A stretch of DNA of 43,323 bases from Lysobacterales bacterium (GTDB lineage: Bacteria; Pseudomonadota; Gammaproteobacteria; Xanthomonadales; Marinicellaceae): NCBI GenBank assembly GCA_026988115.1, contig JALSLV010000093.1:1-43323 (forward strand). The letters are read 5' to 3'. Under the pieces are notes generated by a model, which ran no database searches, was not told the DNA's origin, and saw only the letters and a list, made by a program, of their open reading frames with translations. The position numbers and the translations under genes were made by a program. Positions 1 to 7,737 of the stretch are shown piece by piece. Position 1 is the first letter of the stretch, and each line of letters starts with the position of its first letter.

Positions 1-76
1 TAAATAGTCTAATAGTGACTCGCTTTAATTCTTTTCTAGCCTCTGGTGTTAGTGTTCTTAAGTCTATATTTTTCAT
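1..76 (-). CDS. Probable IS630-type transposase, N-terminal fragment cut by window edge
   Basis: A minus-strand reading frame opens with ATG at 76 and runs off the window start. The 25 visible residues begin MKNIDLRTLTPEARKEL and continue with a basic stretch. From memory this resembles the first helix of IS630-family transposases, which often start MKKID.. and lead into a helix-turn-helix. A promoter-like pair lies just upstream on the same strand. The catalytic DDE domain is outside the window, so the family call rests on about 25 residues. The element would lie directly beyond the norF stop codon. Confidence 0.5.
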   Translation of the reverse strand, partial: MKNIDLRTLTPEARKELKRVTIRLF

Positions 77-82
77 GCTACT

Positions 83-111
83 ATTATAACATAATAGAGC
101 GATATTATCTA
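83..111 (-). promoter_or_regulatory. Candidate promoter of the left-edge transposase
   Basis: On the minus strand a perfect -10 TATAAT (83-88) is preceded by a 17-bp spacer and a -35-like TAGATA (106-111; 4 of 6 match to TTGACA). It ends seven bases before the ATG at 76, giving a very short leader. Confidence 0.4.
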
Positions 112-117
112 GCTAGG

Positions 118-324
118 TTAATACATTACGATTCGCCACATCAGTGAAACACCACGAAGTTCCATAAATTCACGCATAATTAGTGTGGCTTTTATGATGG
201 CAATTAAAACAATAAACAAAACCACTTGTATTCCACTGGATTGGAAATGACCAAATAGATAGGTGTTGATGGTAAGGACAATAAGAAATAACCAAATAGT
301 ATGAACATTATAATATTTTTTCAT
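118..324 (-). CDS. norF: NorF-like small membrane protein (cytochrome c oxidase subunit IV family)
   Basis: This 68-residue, strongly hydrophobic protein has membrane segments at about 9-27 and 32-50. The middle motif ..IIKATLIMREFMELRG.. is typical of the short prokaryotic cytochrome oxidase subunit IV/NorF family, where the K..L...FM.L pattern follows the second helix. It starts 4 bp after norE, so the two are co-transcribed. In denitrifiers norEF accompany norCBQD and are needed for full nitric oxide reductase activity. The catalytic genes are not in this window. The gene could instead be a small subunit of a haem-copper oxidase; its coupling to a NorE-type protein favours norF. Confidence 0.7.
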   Translation of the reverse strand: MKKYYNVHTIWLFLIVLTINTYLFGHFQSSGIQVVLFIVLIAIIKATLIMREFMELRGVSLMWRIVMY

Positions 325-328
325 GTTT

Positions 329-895
329 CTACCTGATAATATAGATAAGAGGGAATAGGATAATCCAGACTAAATCAACCATATGCCAATAAGCACCGCC
401 TGTTTCAACGCCTGTGTAATTTTGCGAAGAATAATTTCCTCGTTGCGCTTTTATGGCAACAGCCAATAAGATAATCATGCCTAAAATGACATGAAGGTAG
501 TGAAAAATAGTAAGAGAAAAATAGAAAAAATAAAAATCATTGGTGCTCATGTTGATGCCAAGTGAAAACTTTTCATTGAATTCGTAGGTTTTTATGGCTA
601 AGAAAACCCCTCCACAGATTAAGGCAGCATAAATAAAGCCAATGCAGTGTTTTATCTGATTTCTCTTAATTGAATGAACTGCAAGGACTACAAAATAACT
701 TGCGGTTATTAATAATACCGTATTAATTGCGCCAGTTTCATGATTTAACGTTAGTTGAAACTGGTTAAATAATTCGACATTTTGAGCACGAACCACTGAG
801 TAGGTGATAAAAAATATAGCAAACACTAAAAGTTCTGCAAAAATAAATATCCAAATAGCAAAATCGCCAGGTAGTAGACGTGGTTGTTTTTTCAT
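329..895 (-). CDS. norE: NorE-like protein (cytochrome c oxidase subunit III family)
   Basis: 188 residues with five predicted membrane helices (about 12-35, 55-73, 80-102, 122-148, 168-187). The opening PGDFAIWIFIFAELLVFA and the later TIFHYLHVILGM and GAYWHMVDLVWI motifs are the conserved signature of haem-copper oxidase subunit III. The protein is much shorter than a true CoxC (about 260 residues) and matches NorE in size. NorE assists nitric oxide reductase in the inner membrane. A perfect FNR/Dnr-type palindrome lies about 40 bp upstream of the ATG and no Shine-Dalgarno is visible, which suggests anaerobic or NO-dependent control and possibly a leaderless transcript. Confidence 0.8.
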   Translation of the reverse strand: MKKQPRLLPGDFAIWIFIFAELLVFAIFFITYSVVRAQNVELFNQFQLTLNHETGAINTVLLITASYFVVLAVHSIKRNQIKHCIGFIYAALICGGVFLAIKTYEFNEKFSLGINMSTNDFYFFYFSLTIFHYLHVILGMIILLAVAIKAQRGNYSSQNYTGVETGGAYWHMVDLVWIILFPLIYIIR

Positions 896-928
896 GTTTG
901 CAGTTTAACAAACTATCAAATTAAATAA

Positions 929-942
929 TTGATACGAATCAA
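929..942. promoter_or_regulatory. FNR/Dnr/Nnr-type box upstream of norE
   Basis: TTGATACGAATCAA is a perfect match to the TTGAT-N4-ATCAA consensus of the CRP/FNR regulators that respond to oxygen loss or nitric oxide. Its centre (935.5) is 40.5 bp from the first base of the norE ATG. That is the class II activator spacing if transcription starts at or next to the ATG. A -10-like TAAACT (minus strand, 902-907) fits this geometry. Confidence 0.75.
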
Positions 943-981
943 TCAATGCAGTTTATCTTGAAGTTTAGCGTATTATTTTTT

Positions 982-1009
982 TTCACATTTTTAAAATTTA
1001 GGCTATAAT
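982..1009 (+). promoter_or_regulatory. Candidate sigma-70 promoter of the thiolase gene
   Basis: The -35-like TTCACA (982-987; 5 of 6 match) and perfect -10 TATAAT (1004-1009) are separated by 16 bp. They lead to the ATG at 1073 through a leader of about 57 bases with AAGAGA as a modest ribosome-binding site. Confidence 0.55.
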
Positions 1010-1072
1010 CAATTTTTATTCATTCATCTGTTTTCGATCATTTCAATCGATAAATTTTTAAGAGATTCTATT

Positions 1073-2248
1073 ATGACAAAAGAAGTTTATATCATTGGTG
1101 CAAAACGCACCGCAATTGGTTCATTTCAAGGGCAATTTGCCAACACACCATCTCCTACTTTAGCATCAGCTGCCATTAAGGCTGCGGTTAAGCAAGCAGG
1201 AGTGAGTCAAGTAGATGAAGCTTTAATCGGTTGTGTGCTGCCAGCAGGTGTTGGTCAAGCGCCGGCAAGACAAGCAGTATTAGGTGCAGGGTTGGATAAA
1301 TCTGTGGTCTGCACAACGGTTAATAAAGTCTGTGGTTCTGGTATGAAAACAGTTATGCTTGCACACGATGCCATTAAAGCGGGTTCTGCTAACACGATTG
1401 TGGCAGGTGGCATGGAGTCGATGACGCTTGCTCCTTATCTGTTGCCAAAAGCCAGAAGCGGTTATCGAATGGGTCATGGTGTGACTTTAGATCACATGTT
1501 TTATGATGGGCTACAAAATCCCTATGATGACAATATGATGGGTGTTTTTGCGGAATCCTGTGCTGATAAATATAATTTCACTCGTGAGGCTCAAGATGAG
1601 TTTTCTGCCGAGTCAGTAAGGCGTTCTATGGCAGCGATGCAATCAGGTGCTTTTAATGATGAAATTACCAATGTTGTCGTTAAAAATAGAAAAGCAGAAT
1701 TAATAGTCAATAAAGACGAAGAACCACCGCGCTGTAATATTGATAAAATTCCAACATTACGTCCTGCTTTTAGACGTGAAAACGGCACAGTAACAGCGGC
1801 AAATGCTTCTAAAATTTCAGATGGAGCTGCTGCAATGATAATTGCCAGTGGCGATGTTGTAAAAGAAAATAATTTAAAACCACTAGCTAAAATAGTAGGG
1901 CACAAATCCTTTGCTCATGAGCCAGAATGGTTTACAACGGCTCCTGTTTCTGCCATGAAAAAGTTAATGGATAATTTGAACTGGTCTGTACAAGATGTTG
2001 ATTTATTTGAAATTAATGAAGCCTTTGCTGTGGTGACAATGGCGGCGATGGAAGAGTTAAAAATACCCCATGACAAGGTCAATATTCATGGTGGTGCCTG
2101 TGCATTAGGTCACCCAATTGGAGCAAGTGGTACACGCATCTTAGTGACTTTACTGTATGCCTTGCAACAAAAAGGACTCAAACGCGGTATTGCCAGTTTA
2201 TGTATTGGTGGTGGCGAAGCAACGGCTGTGGCAATTGAGATTATGTAA
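1073..2248 (+). CDS. Acetyl-CoA acetyltransferase (thiolase)
   Basis: The 391-residue protein is full length for the degradative/biosynthetic thiolase family, which interconverts two acetyl-CoA and acetoacetyl-CoA. The active-site set is complete: nucleophile Cys87 in NKVCGSGMK, His347 in ALGHPIGASG and Cys377 in CIGGGEA. The NEAFA motif is also present. The closest types by sequence are AtoB/PhaA/biosynthetic ACAT enzymes. No phaB/phaC or fatty-acid oxidation alpha subunit lies beside it, so its pathway (ketogenesis, PHB or acyl degradation) cannot be decided. It is monocistronic, followed at once by a terminator. Confidence 0.92.
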   Translation: MTKEVYIIGAKRTAIGSFQGQFANTPSPTLASAAIKAAVKQAGVSQVDEALIGCVLPAGVGQAPARQAVLGAGLDKSVVCTTVNKVCGSGMKTVMLAHDAIKAGSANTIVAGGMESMTLAPYLLPKARSGYRMGHGVTLDHMFYDGLQNPYDDNMMGVFAESCADKYNFTREAQDEFSAESVRRSMAAMQSGAFNDEITNVVVKNRKAELIVNKDEEPPRCNIDKIPTLRPAFRRENGTVTAANASKISDGAAAMIIASGDVVKENNLKPLAKIVGHKSFAHEPEWFTTAPVSAMKKLMDNLNWSVQDVDLFEINEAFAVVTMAAMEELKIPHDKVNIHGGACALGHPIGASGTRILVTLLYALQQKGLKRGIASLCIGGGEATAVAIEIM

Positions 2249-2276
2249 AAACTAAGGTCAATATTTTCATCCAAAT

Positions 2277-2303
2277 AAGCCCTTTATTTTAGGGCTTTTT
2301 TTT
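2277..2303. terminator. Intrinsic terminator between convergent thiolase and potassium channel genes
   Basis: Stem AAGCCCT (2277-2283) pairs with AGGGCTT (2291-2297), with a 7-base T-rich loop and a T run to 2303. It terminates the plus-strand thiolase. The stop codon of the minus-strand channel gene (2289-2291) sits inside the loop and stem. Confidence 0.8.
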
Positions 2304-3272
2304 AGCATTTTTTATGTGAATGTGATCCGAATAATGTTCTATTTCAATAATTTCATTGCAATGAGGACAAGCTAATTCAGTGAGTTTTAACTGCATGTGT
2401 TTAATTTCACGAATAATACTTTCTACCTCAGCAGGGGCGATGGCCAAGTCATGAGCCAGCTTGTTGAGTTTTCTTCTTTCCTTTTTATCAAGAATGCCAT
2501 CAGCTAAAAAATGAATAACCTTGTTTTGGAATTGTTCTCTGCGTCGGTTTATTTCTTTGGTGAAGCCCGATGCCATAATACCAGCAGGTAATGCCGCCAT
2601 GCCAATCCCTGACATTAATATAACCCATCCAAAAGCTTTGCCAGCTGCCGTGATTGGTACAACATCACCGTATCCAACCGTAGTTAGTGTAACCGTCGCC
2701 CACCAAATAGCACGAGGAATTGTGCCAAATTGTTCGGGTTGATCTTCGGCTTCAACAATATGCATGCCTGTTGCAGCAATAATAATAAGAATAGAGAGAA
2801 CAAAAAAGGCAGAAAAGAGGTTGGGACTCTCTTTTTTCATCACGGACATCAGGAGGTTCATGGAACGTGAATAGCGCGTTAATTTGAAGACTCGGATTAA
2901 ACGCAAACCACGCAATATCATAAAATCACGGTAAACAAATAAACCAAACCAGACAGGTAAAACAGCTAATAAATCAATAATAGCCATTGGCGTGAGCATG
3001 TACTTGAAACGTCCTTTGAAGGAATTATACTTTTTTACTTCAGCACTCGCCCATACACGCAATACGTATTCGAGAGTAAAAACTAGCAACGAAAATATTT
3101 CAAGAACTTTAAAAGCGGTTTTATGGGTTTCAAACAGTATGGGATCACTTTCAAGAATAACAGCAATAACAGTGACCATAATCAGCGTCATTAAAAAATA
3201 ATGGATGAATTCTGCAAATCGAGAGTGGTGCTCACGTTCCAGTATAAGGTAGACTTTTTTGCGCATTTTCAT
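2289..3272 (-). CDS. Voltage-gated-type potassium channel with C-terminal zinc-ribbon-like tail
   Basis: This 327-residue inner-membrane protein has the six-helix Kv/KvAP architecture. S1-S3 span roughly residues 20-108. The charged S4 is LRGLRLIRVFKLTRYSRSM (about 117-136), with basic residues every third position. S5 follows, then the selectivity filter TTVGYGDVVP (about 197-206) and S6. The cytoplasmic tail (about 235-327) contains a KERRKLNKLA helix and ends with a Cys-x2-Cys...His-rich segment (CPHCNEIIEIEH..H.H) that could bind zinc. It belongs to the ion transporter (PF00520) family. The physiological role is probably membrane potential or K+ homeostasis. The gene lies 24 bp downstream of the secreted-protein gene on the same strand and may share its transcript. 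Confidence 0.88.
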   Translation of the reverse strand: MKMRKKVYLILEREHHSRFAEFIHYFLMTLIMVTVIAVILESDPILFETHKTAFKVLEIFSLLVFTLEYVLRVWASAEVKKYNSFKGRFKYMLTPMAIIDLLAVLPVWFGLFVYRDFMILRGLRLIRVFKLTRYSRSMNLLMSVMKKESPNLFSAFFVLSILIIIAATGMHIVEAEDQPEQFGTIPRAIWWATVTLTTVGYGDVVPITAAGKAFGWVILMSGIGMAALPAGIMASGFTKEINRRREQFQNKVIHFLADGILDKKERRKLNKLAHDLAIAPAEVESIIREIKHMQLKLTELACPHCNEIIEIEHYSDHIHIKNAKKKP

Positions 3273-3296
3273 GTTTTTAAAAAGCCATTAGTTAAA

Positions 3297-4265
3297 TTAC
3301 TCAAAGCCATCACTATAGATTATACCATCAGAGGTGGCAGAAACACCATACCTAAGTGCTACCGAATAAGCATCATTAACGCCATCGTTGTTTTCATCTA
3401 TATCAAAGGTTGAGCCAATGCCAATGGCATTACTGCAAAAGTCATTGACACTTGCACAAAAAGAACCCGCAGTGCAATTTTCTGGTGTTAAACCGGATTG
3501 AGCACAGGAGACGATAAGAGTGCCAAAGAAAATAGTGGTTGTTATTAAGGGTTGAGTGGGATCAACACCTGCGCAAGTGCACGTGCGGTATTGTGTATCT
3601 AAAACACCTAAAAATTCATCACTGGGTAAGATGCCACCAATTTTCATGCCGCCAATAATTGTTGGATTAGTTGCGGTTAAATTTTCTGTATAAATACCTT
3701 CTTCTTTGCCAATAGGATTTTCAATAAGCGTTGCATTAAGCTTGACGGTATTTAAGGTCAGTGGCACTAAGCCTTGCTGTGCATCAAATTGCAAATTAAG
3801 TAAGCCTGAGACTTGGTTTGCAGTAGCATTGAGGATACCTAAATTATGGTTGGCAGTAAATAGGTTGTCAACTTGACCTGTTGGAATTAAGAGTTCTGCC
3901 AAGCCATCCATTCTTTGTTGCAAAGTTATATTTGGGTTATTTATTTGTGCATCTAAAAATTGAAAACTAAAGGATTGGTTGGTTTGCAATACATCTAAAT
4001 CTTGCCAATCAAAGGCTTTGACTATGCTATTATCTAAAATACCTTGGTTGATGCCGTCTTGAAAATTACTTGTCGATTGGGCTTGTAAAGTAACAAGAAA
4101 ATCACCCAAACCATCATCTAAAGTACCATCGTTGTCGTAATCAAAACAACATACTTCGGTTGGGTCAATTAAGGCTGGAAAGTGCATGCCCCAAACATAA
4201 CTAATATTTTGAGAACTGGCATTAAAAGAGCTTAAAATAATTAATAAATATAGAAAGTTACGCAT
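3297..4265 (-). CDS. Secreted protein of unknown function with DxDxDG-type motifs and DGFE C-terminus
   Basis: The 322-residue protein begins with a signal peptide (about 1-19, cleavage near SSQ). I do not recognise a catalytic family. Visible features are two acidic calcium-binding-like stretches, DYDNDGTLDDGLGD (about 43-56) and DIDENNDGVNDA near the C-terminus, plus several cysteines in the last third (CTCAG, SCAQ, NCTAG, FCAS, FCSN). It ends in IYSDGFE, a short C-terminal signature I associate with secreted proteins of Marinicella and xanthomonad-like bacteria, where it may be an export or anchoring tag. It overlaps lgt by 8 bp, so translation may be coupled. An extracellular or surface Ca2+-binding role is only a guess. 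Confidence 0.6.
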   Translation of the reverse strand: MRNFLYLLIILSSFNASSQNISYVWGMHFPALIDPTEVCCFDYDNDGTLDDGLGDFLVTLQAQSTSNFQDGINQGILDNSIVKAFDWQDLDVLQTNQSFSFQFLDAQINNPNITLQQRMDGLAELLIPTGQVDNLFTANHNLGILNATANQVSGLLNLQFDAQQGLVPLTLNTVKLNATLIENPIGKEEGIYTENLTATNPTIIGGMKIGGILPSDEFLGVLDTQYRTCTCAGVDPTQPLITTTIFFGTLIVSCAQSGLTPENCTAGSFCASVNDFCSNAIGIGSTFDIDENNDGVNDAYSVALRYGVSATSDGIIYSDGFE

Positions 4266-5109
4266 TTTTCTTTACCAAGATTCCGCTTATAAAAATGAGG
4301 CCAACTGCAATAATAGGCAGGGTTAAAATTTGCCCCATCGTCATCCAATCAAAGGCAATAAAACCTCGATTGGCATCGGGCTGTCTTAAAAATTCGATGC
4401 CAAAGCGCGATAAGCCGTAGCAAATAAGAAAGGTGCCCGAAACCACACCTTTACGTTTAAAGCGTTTAGCAATAAACCAAACAATGACAAAGGTCAGAAA
4501 CCCTTCAGTAAAGGCTTCGTATAAAGGCGAAGGGTGACGGGCAAAATCATCCAACAGACCTTGTTGATTAAGTTTAATTAATTCTTCAACTGGTTTATTC
4601 CATAAGTTGCTCGGTAATGAGTCTGGAAAAATCATTGCCCACGGATGCGAAGTTAAACGCCCCCATAATTCGCCATTTATAAAATTGCCAATGCGTACTG
4701 ATCCAATTCCTAAGGCACATAAGGGAGCAATAAAATCAGCTATTTCAAAAAACTCTTTTTTCGTTTTCCTCTTAAAATAATACATGGCAACAAAAACGCC
4801 AATCAAACCGCCATGAAAGGACATGCCGCCACCTTGGACTTTAAAAACTAAAAGAGGGTCTTCTAAAAAGGGTGTATCATTATAAAACAATACCCAGCCA
4901 ATTCTTCCTCCTAAGATGACACCGAGAGCCCCATAAAATAAAAAATCGGAAACTTCTTCCTTTGTCCAAGTTGTGTCATCGTGTTTGACTTGGTAATTGC
5001 CAAGTAAAATAAATAAACCAAAGCCAACCAAATAAGTAATCGCATACCAATGAATTTGAACGGGTCCTAAATTAAGGAAAACAGGATCGAAATTGACTAA
5101 ATAATGCAT
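4258..5109 (-). CDS. lgt: Prolipoprotein diacylglyceryl transferase
   Basis: The 283-residue enzyme transfers diacylglycerol from phosphatidylglycerol to the lipobox cysteine of prelipoproteins in the inner membrane. Seven hydrophobic segments are visible. The Lgt signature GSVRIGNFINGELWGR (136-151) contains the essential Arg139, Asn142 and Glu147. His99 in MSFHGG, GGRIGW (68-73) and HPSPLYEA match known conserved positions. Length and residue spacing are normal for gammaproteobacteria. It lies 48 bp from the pseudopilin stop and overlaps the downstream secreted-protein gene by 8 bp. Confidence 0.96.
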   Translation of the reverse strand: MHYLVNFDPVFLNLGPVQIHWYAITYLVGFGLFILLGNYQVKHDDTTWTKEEVSDFLFYGALGVILGGRIGWVLFYNDTPFLEDPLLVFKVQGGGMSFHGGLIGVFVAMYYFKRKTKKEFFEIADFIAPLCALGIGSVRIGNFINGELWGRLTSHPWAMIFPDSLPSNLWNKPVEELIKLNQQGLLDDFARHPSPLYEAFTEGFLTFVIVWFIAKRFKRKGVVSGTFLICYGLSRFGIEFLRQPDANRGFIAFDWMTMGQILTLPIIAVGLIFISGILVKKNA

Positions 5110-5157
5110 TAAAATAAAATCTAACAGTTAATAAAGAATTTATTCTAACTTTTTTAG

Positions 5158-5685
5158 TCACTGGGAGCAAACATTGGATGAAATTGGTTTGGATTGTTTG
5201 ACTCTTCCTGAGTTGCTAACGATTAGGGCGATGGCTTTTTCTTCTCCTCTGGGATCGCAAAAGTTGATAGAAAGGTTTGTTCCTGGTGAAAATCCAACAT
5301 TGTTGTAGCGAATTTTTGAACGATGGGAAGATGACACCGCCTGAATTTGTTTAACCATTGCATCCTCGTGTCGTAACAGCCTATCTTCTGGGTCGAGTTG
5401 TCTGTTTTTGTTTTTATCAGTAAAAATTATCCAACCTTCGTGCCAATTTGATTGGTTGTCACAGCCATTTCCACTCAGGCTTGGGCAGACAATAACAAAG
5501 CTTTGGTGCATGACTGAGTACGAACGGGCAAGCTGTAATGAACCTGTTAAGCGGTTTCTTTCGCTTTGCAATTGTTTATTGAGTTTTAATTCGTAAAAAT
5601 CAGGCAGTCCATAAGCGGATAAAATACCCATGATGGCTAAAGTGATGATGAGCTCGATAAGCGTAAATCCATTTTGATTATTCAT
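5158..5685 (-). CDS. Type IV pseudopilin, GspH/FimT family
   Basis: The 175-residue protein opens with a class III prepilin signal: short leader MNNQNG, then FTLIELIITLAIMGILS. Cleavage by PilD would fall after Gly6, with Glu5 of the mature protein conserved. The C-terminal domain has the GspH/FimT beta layout with a probable disulfide pair (CPSLSGNGC). Such minor pilins prime assembly of type IV pili or type II secretion pseudopili. No other pil or gsp gene is adjacent, so it is an orphan here. It has a good ribosome-binding site (AAAGGAC) and is separated from upstream tyrA by a strong terminator, implying its own promoter. Confidence 0.85.
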   Translation of the reverse strand: MNNQNGFTLIELIITLAIMGILSAYGLPDFYELKLNKQLQSERNRLTGSLQLARSYSVMHQSFVIVCPSLSGNGCDNQSNWHEGWIIFTDKNKNRQLDPEDRLLRHEDAMVKQIQAVSSSHRSKIRYNNVGFSPGTNLSINFCDPRGEEKAIALIVSNSGRVKQSKPISSNVCSQ

Positions 5686-5734
5686 AATAAAGTCCTTTAA
5701 GTAATATTAGACCCTATTATATAAAATAAAAAAC

Positions 5735-5770
5735 AAAAAAAAGACCTACAATATCCTCTTTACTTGTAGG
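5735..5770 (-). terminator. Intrinsic terminator of tyrA
   Basis: On the minus strand stem CCTACAA (from 5764-5770) pairs with TTGTAGG (5745-5751) around a 12-base loop, followed by TC and a run of eight T. It lies eight bases beyond the tyrA stop. Confidence 0.75.
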
Positions 5771-5777
5771 AAAAAAA

Positions 5778-6869
5778 CTATCCGTGACGAGACAGCATAT
5801 AGGATTGTGCTTTTTGCATGATATTAACAAAGGCTTGTTCTTGGTTGTTTTCCACAACAGATATAATGCGTTGCACCGCATCGCCAAGTGCATTGAGGGT
5901 GGATTTTGAATAATTATTGAGTTTTTGTATTTCAAAATAAAGGTGCGGATTTTCCGATACGACATTTTCACTGACTGACAATTGGGAATCAAAAGTGGTG
6001 CTGGATAATTGCGCTAAAGTTTCTGCAGCTTCTCCAGATTCTGATAAAACCGTCATAAAAGCAATATTTAATACATGAGATAAACCTAAGATATAAGCAA
6101 CTAATCGATCGTGGTCTTCTAGTTGCATGTCAATTTGTTCAGCCATAGTGGGTAAAAACAGTTCTTTGGTTTTATCCACTGACTCTTTATCGCCTAATTC
6201 GATAAAAATGACGTGTTTATTTGAGAGCAAACGAGTATTAGGGCCAAACATCGGATGGATGGACACAACTTTACAGCCAGAATCTGCTAATTGCATTAAG
6301 GGTAACTTTAATGGGCTTTTTATCGAACCCATATCCATTACTATTCCTTGGGGTTTTAAATGCGATAAGTCCTGAAGGATTTGTGCACTGGCAGCAATAG
6401 GAGCCGAAACAATGATAAAATCGTAGTCTAATTCAGCCGTTTTGTAGTCAATATTGTCTTTAAAGTCAGGGTTAACATCAGAAATGTCCACCTTAAAGTC
6501 TTGATTGCTCAAGAATTGCACAAACCATTGACCCATTTTCCCTAAGCCACCAATGACGAGGGCTGATTTATGTGAGCCATAACCTGAGGTATTGATTTTT
6601 TGGTTTTCTTGTTTTTCTAGAGAAGTCTTGATGATAAGTGAAAATATTTCTTTGGCAATTTGCGGATCAACATTTTTTTCCTTTGCAAAATTCATAATGT
6701 TATCAATGACTTGCTTTTCTCTCTGGTAGTCTCTAGTCGGACTTTTTGTGGTTAGTTTCACGGAACCAATGGCATCAACATTCATTTGCCGTTCAGCTAA
6801 TAAGCCTATAATTTGCTCATCGATTTTATCTAAGTTATGGCGTAAGCTAGTAAGTTTTGAATTGTCCAT
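5778..6869 (-). CDS. tyrA: Bifunctional chorismate mutase / prephenate dehydrogenase (T-protein)
   Basis: The 363-residue fusion makes 4-hydroxyphenylpyruvate for tyrosine. Residues about 1-88 are an AroQ-class chorismate mutase: LRHNLDKIDEQIIGLLAER at the start, the ..DYQREKQVI.. catalytic segment, then IFSLIIKTSL. Residues about 98-363 form the NAD-dependent dehydrogenase, with Rossmann motif VIGGLGKMGQWF and the HPMFGPN substrate motif. This domain order and length match TyrA of enteric and related gammaproteobacteria. It appears monocistronic, divergent from the CsgG-like gene and closed by its own terminator. Confidence 0.95.
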   Translation of the reverse strand: MDNSKLTSLRHNLDKIDEQIIGLLAERQMNVDAIGSVKLTTKSPTRDYQREKQVIDNIMNFAKEKNVDPQIAKEIFSLIIKTSLEKQENQKINTSGYGSHKSALVIGGLGKMGQWFVQFLSNQDFKVDISDVNPDFKDNIDYKTAELDYDFIIVSAPIAASAQILQDLSHLKPQGIVMDMGSIKSPLKLPLMQLADSGCKVVSIHPMFGPNTRLLSNKHVIFIELGDKESVDKTKELFLPTMAEQIDMQLEDHDRLVAYILGLSHVLNIAFMTVLSESGEAAETLAQLSSTTFDSQLSVSENVVSENPHLYFEIQKLNNYSKSTLNALGDAVQRIISVVENNQEQAFVNIMQKAQSYMLSRHG

Positions 6870-6954
6870 AGGATTTTTGATTTGACATAAGAAATATTTA
6901 GGTTAAGATTGTAACAATTGTTGTATTATTTAAAAAAACTTTTAGGGGAAATTT

Positions 6955-7653
6955 ATGAAAAAAATCTTATTTACATTAACTTTAACGTTACTTGCCAACT
7001 ACGCGATTGCAAAAAATCGACCAGTTGTCGCTGTTATTGAATTTAAAAATGAAACATCCGCACCATGGTGGCAAAATGGAGTTGGACGAGAATTAAGCGA
7101 TATGCTTTCAAACGAATTGTTGGGAACAGGTGTTTTTAAAGTTGTTGAAAGAAAGAAATTAGACAGTGTCTTAAGTGAACAGGATTTGGGTGCTTCTGGA
7201 CGTGTTTCACGTCGCACCGCAGCAAAAATGGGTAAAATTACAGGCGCACAGTATTTAATTACTGGTTCTGTATCTTCTTTTGAGGAGTCTGGTTCTAAAG
7301 GTGGAAGATTTAGTTTTAAAGGCATTTCTATTGGAGGGAAAAAGAAAACTGCATCCCTTGGAATAGATATACGAGTGATTAATGCCACTACAGGTGAAGT
7401 GGAATACGCTCGCACGGTTGAAGCCACAGCGAAAAGTGGTGGACTCAGTGTTGGCTTGTATCGAGGTGGTTTTGGTGGCGCATTGGGTGGTGAGAAGAAA
7501 ACTCCAGTGGGTAAAGCAATTAGAGCTGTTTTGATCGAAGCCACTGACTATCTTGCCTGCGTTATGTATGATCAAGACAGTTGTATTGGTGAGTACAGAC
7601 AAAAAGAACGCAGCAGACGCTCAAAAACTAGAAAGGCTATTCGTTTGGATTGA
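6955..7653 (+). CDS. CsgG/HfaB-family exported protein without lipobox
   Basis: The 232-residue protein has a signal peptide (1-19, cleavage after AIA). It then carries the CsgG/HfaB core: VVAVIEFKNET, a NGVGRELSDML.. helix, VVERKKLDSVLSEQ and GAQYLITGSVSSFE. This is the fold that in E. coli makes the curli secretion pore in the outer membrane. CsgG itself is a lipoprotein. Here no cysteine follows the signal peptide, so lipid anchoring is unlikely. No curli genes (csgA, csgB, csgE, csgF) lie nearby. A Gly/Ser-rich segment at about 105-125 falls where the pore hairpins would be. The ribosome-binding site AGGGGA is strong. The role is undetermined; a periplasmic or outer-membrane assembly factor is the safest reading. 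Confidence 0.8.
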   Translation: MKKILFTLTLTLLANYAIAKNRPVVAVIEFKNETSAPWWQNGVGRELSDMLSNELLGTGVFKVVERKKLDSVLSEQDLGASGRVSRRTAAKMGKITGAQYLITGSVSSFEESGSKGGRFSFKGISIGGKKKTASLGIDIRVINATTGEVEYARTVEATAKSGGLSVGLYRGGFGGALGGEKKTPVGKAIRAVLIEATDYLACVMYDQDSCIGEYRQKERSRRSKTRKAIRLD

Positions 7654-7673
7654 TAAAGAAAAAAATAAGTAAT

Positions 7674-7708
7674 AAAAAAAGCCAGAGTTTTTACTCTGGC
7701 TTTTTTTT
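7674..7708. terminator. Bidirectional intrinsic terminator
   Basis: Stem GCCAGAG (7681-7687) pairs with CTCTGGC (7694-7700), with a 6-base loop. It is flanked by seven A on the left and eight T on the right, so it can serve both the CsgG-like gene (+) and the metalloprotease gene (-). Confidence 0.85.
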
Positions 7709-7737
7709 ATTTTACTTAATCGTATAAGAAATATTGG

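Noticed and set aside
5717-5992. 91-codon minus-strand frame over the tyrA terminator
   Set aside because: It overlaps the tyrA end in another phase, crosses the terminator and has no family features.
6999-7544. 181-codon minus-strand frame opposite the CsgG-like gene
   Set aside because: It is the antisense of a clearly conserved protein, with Pro-rich low-complexity translation and no independent start signals.
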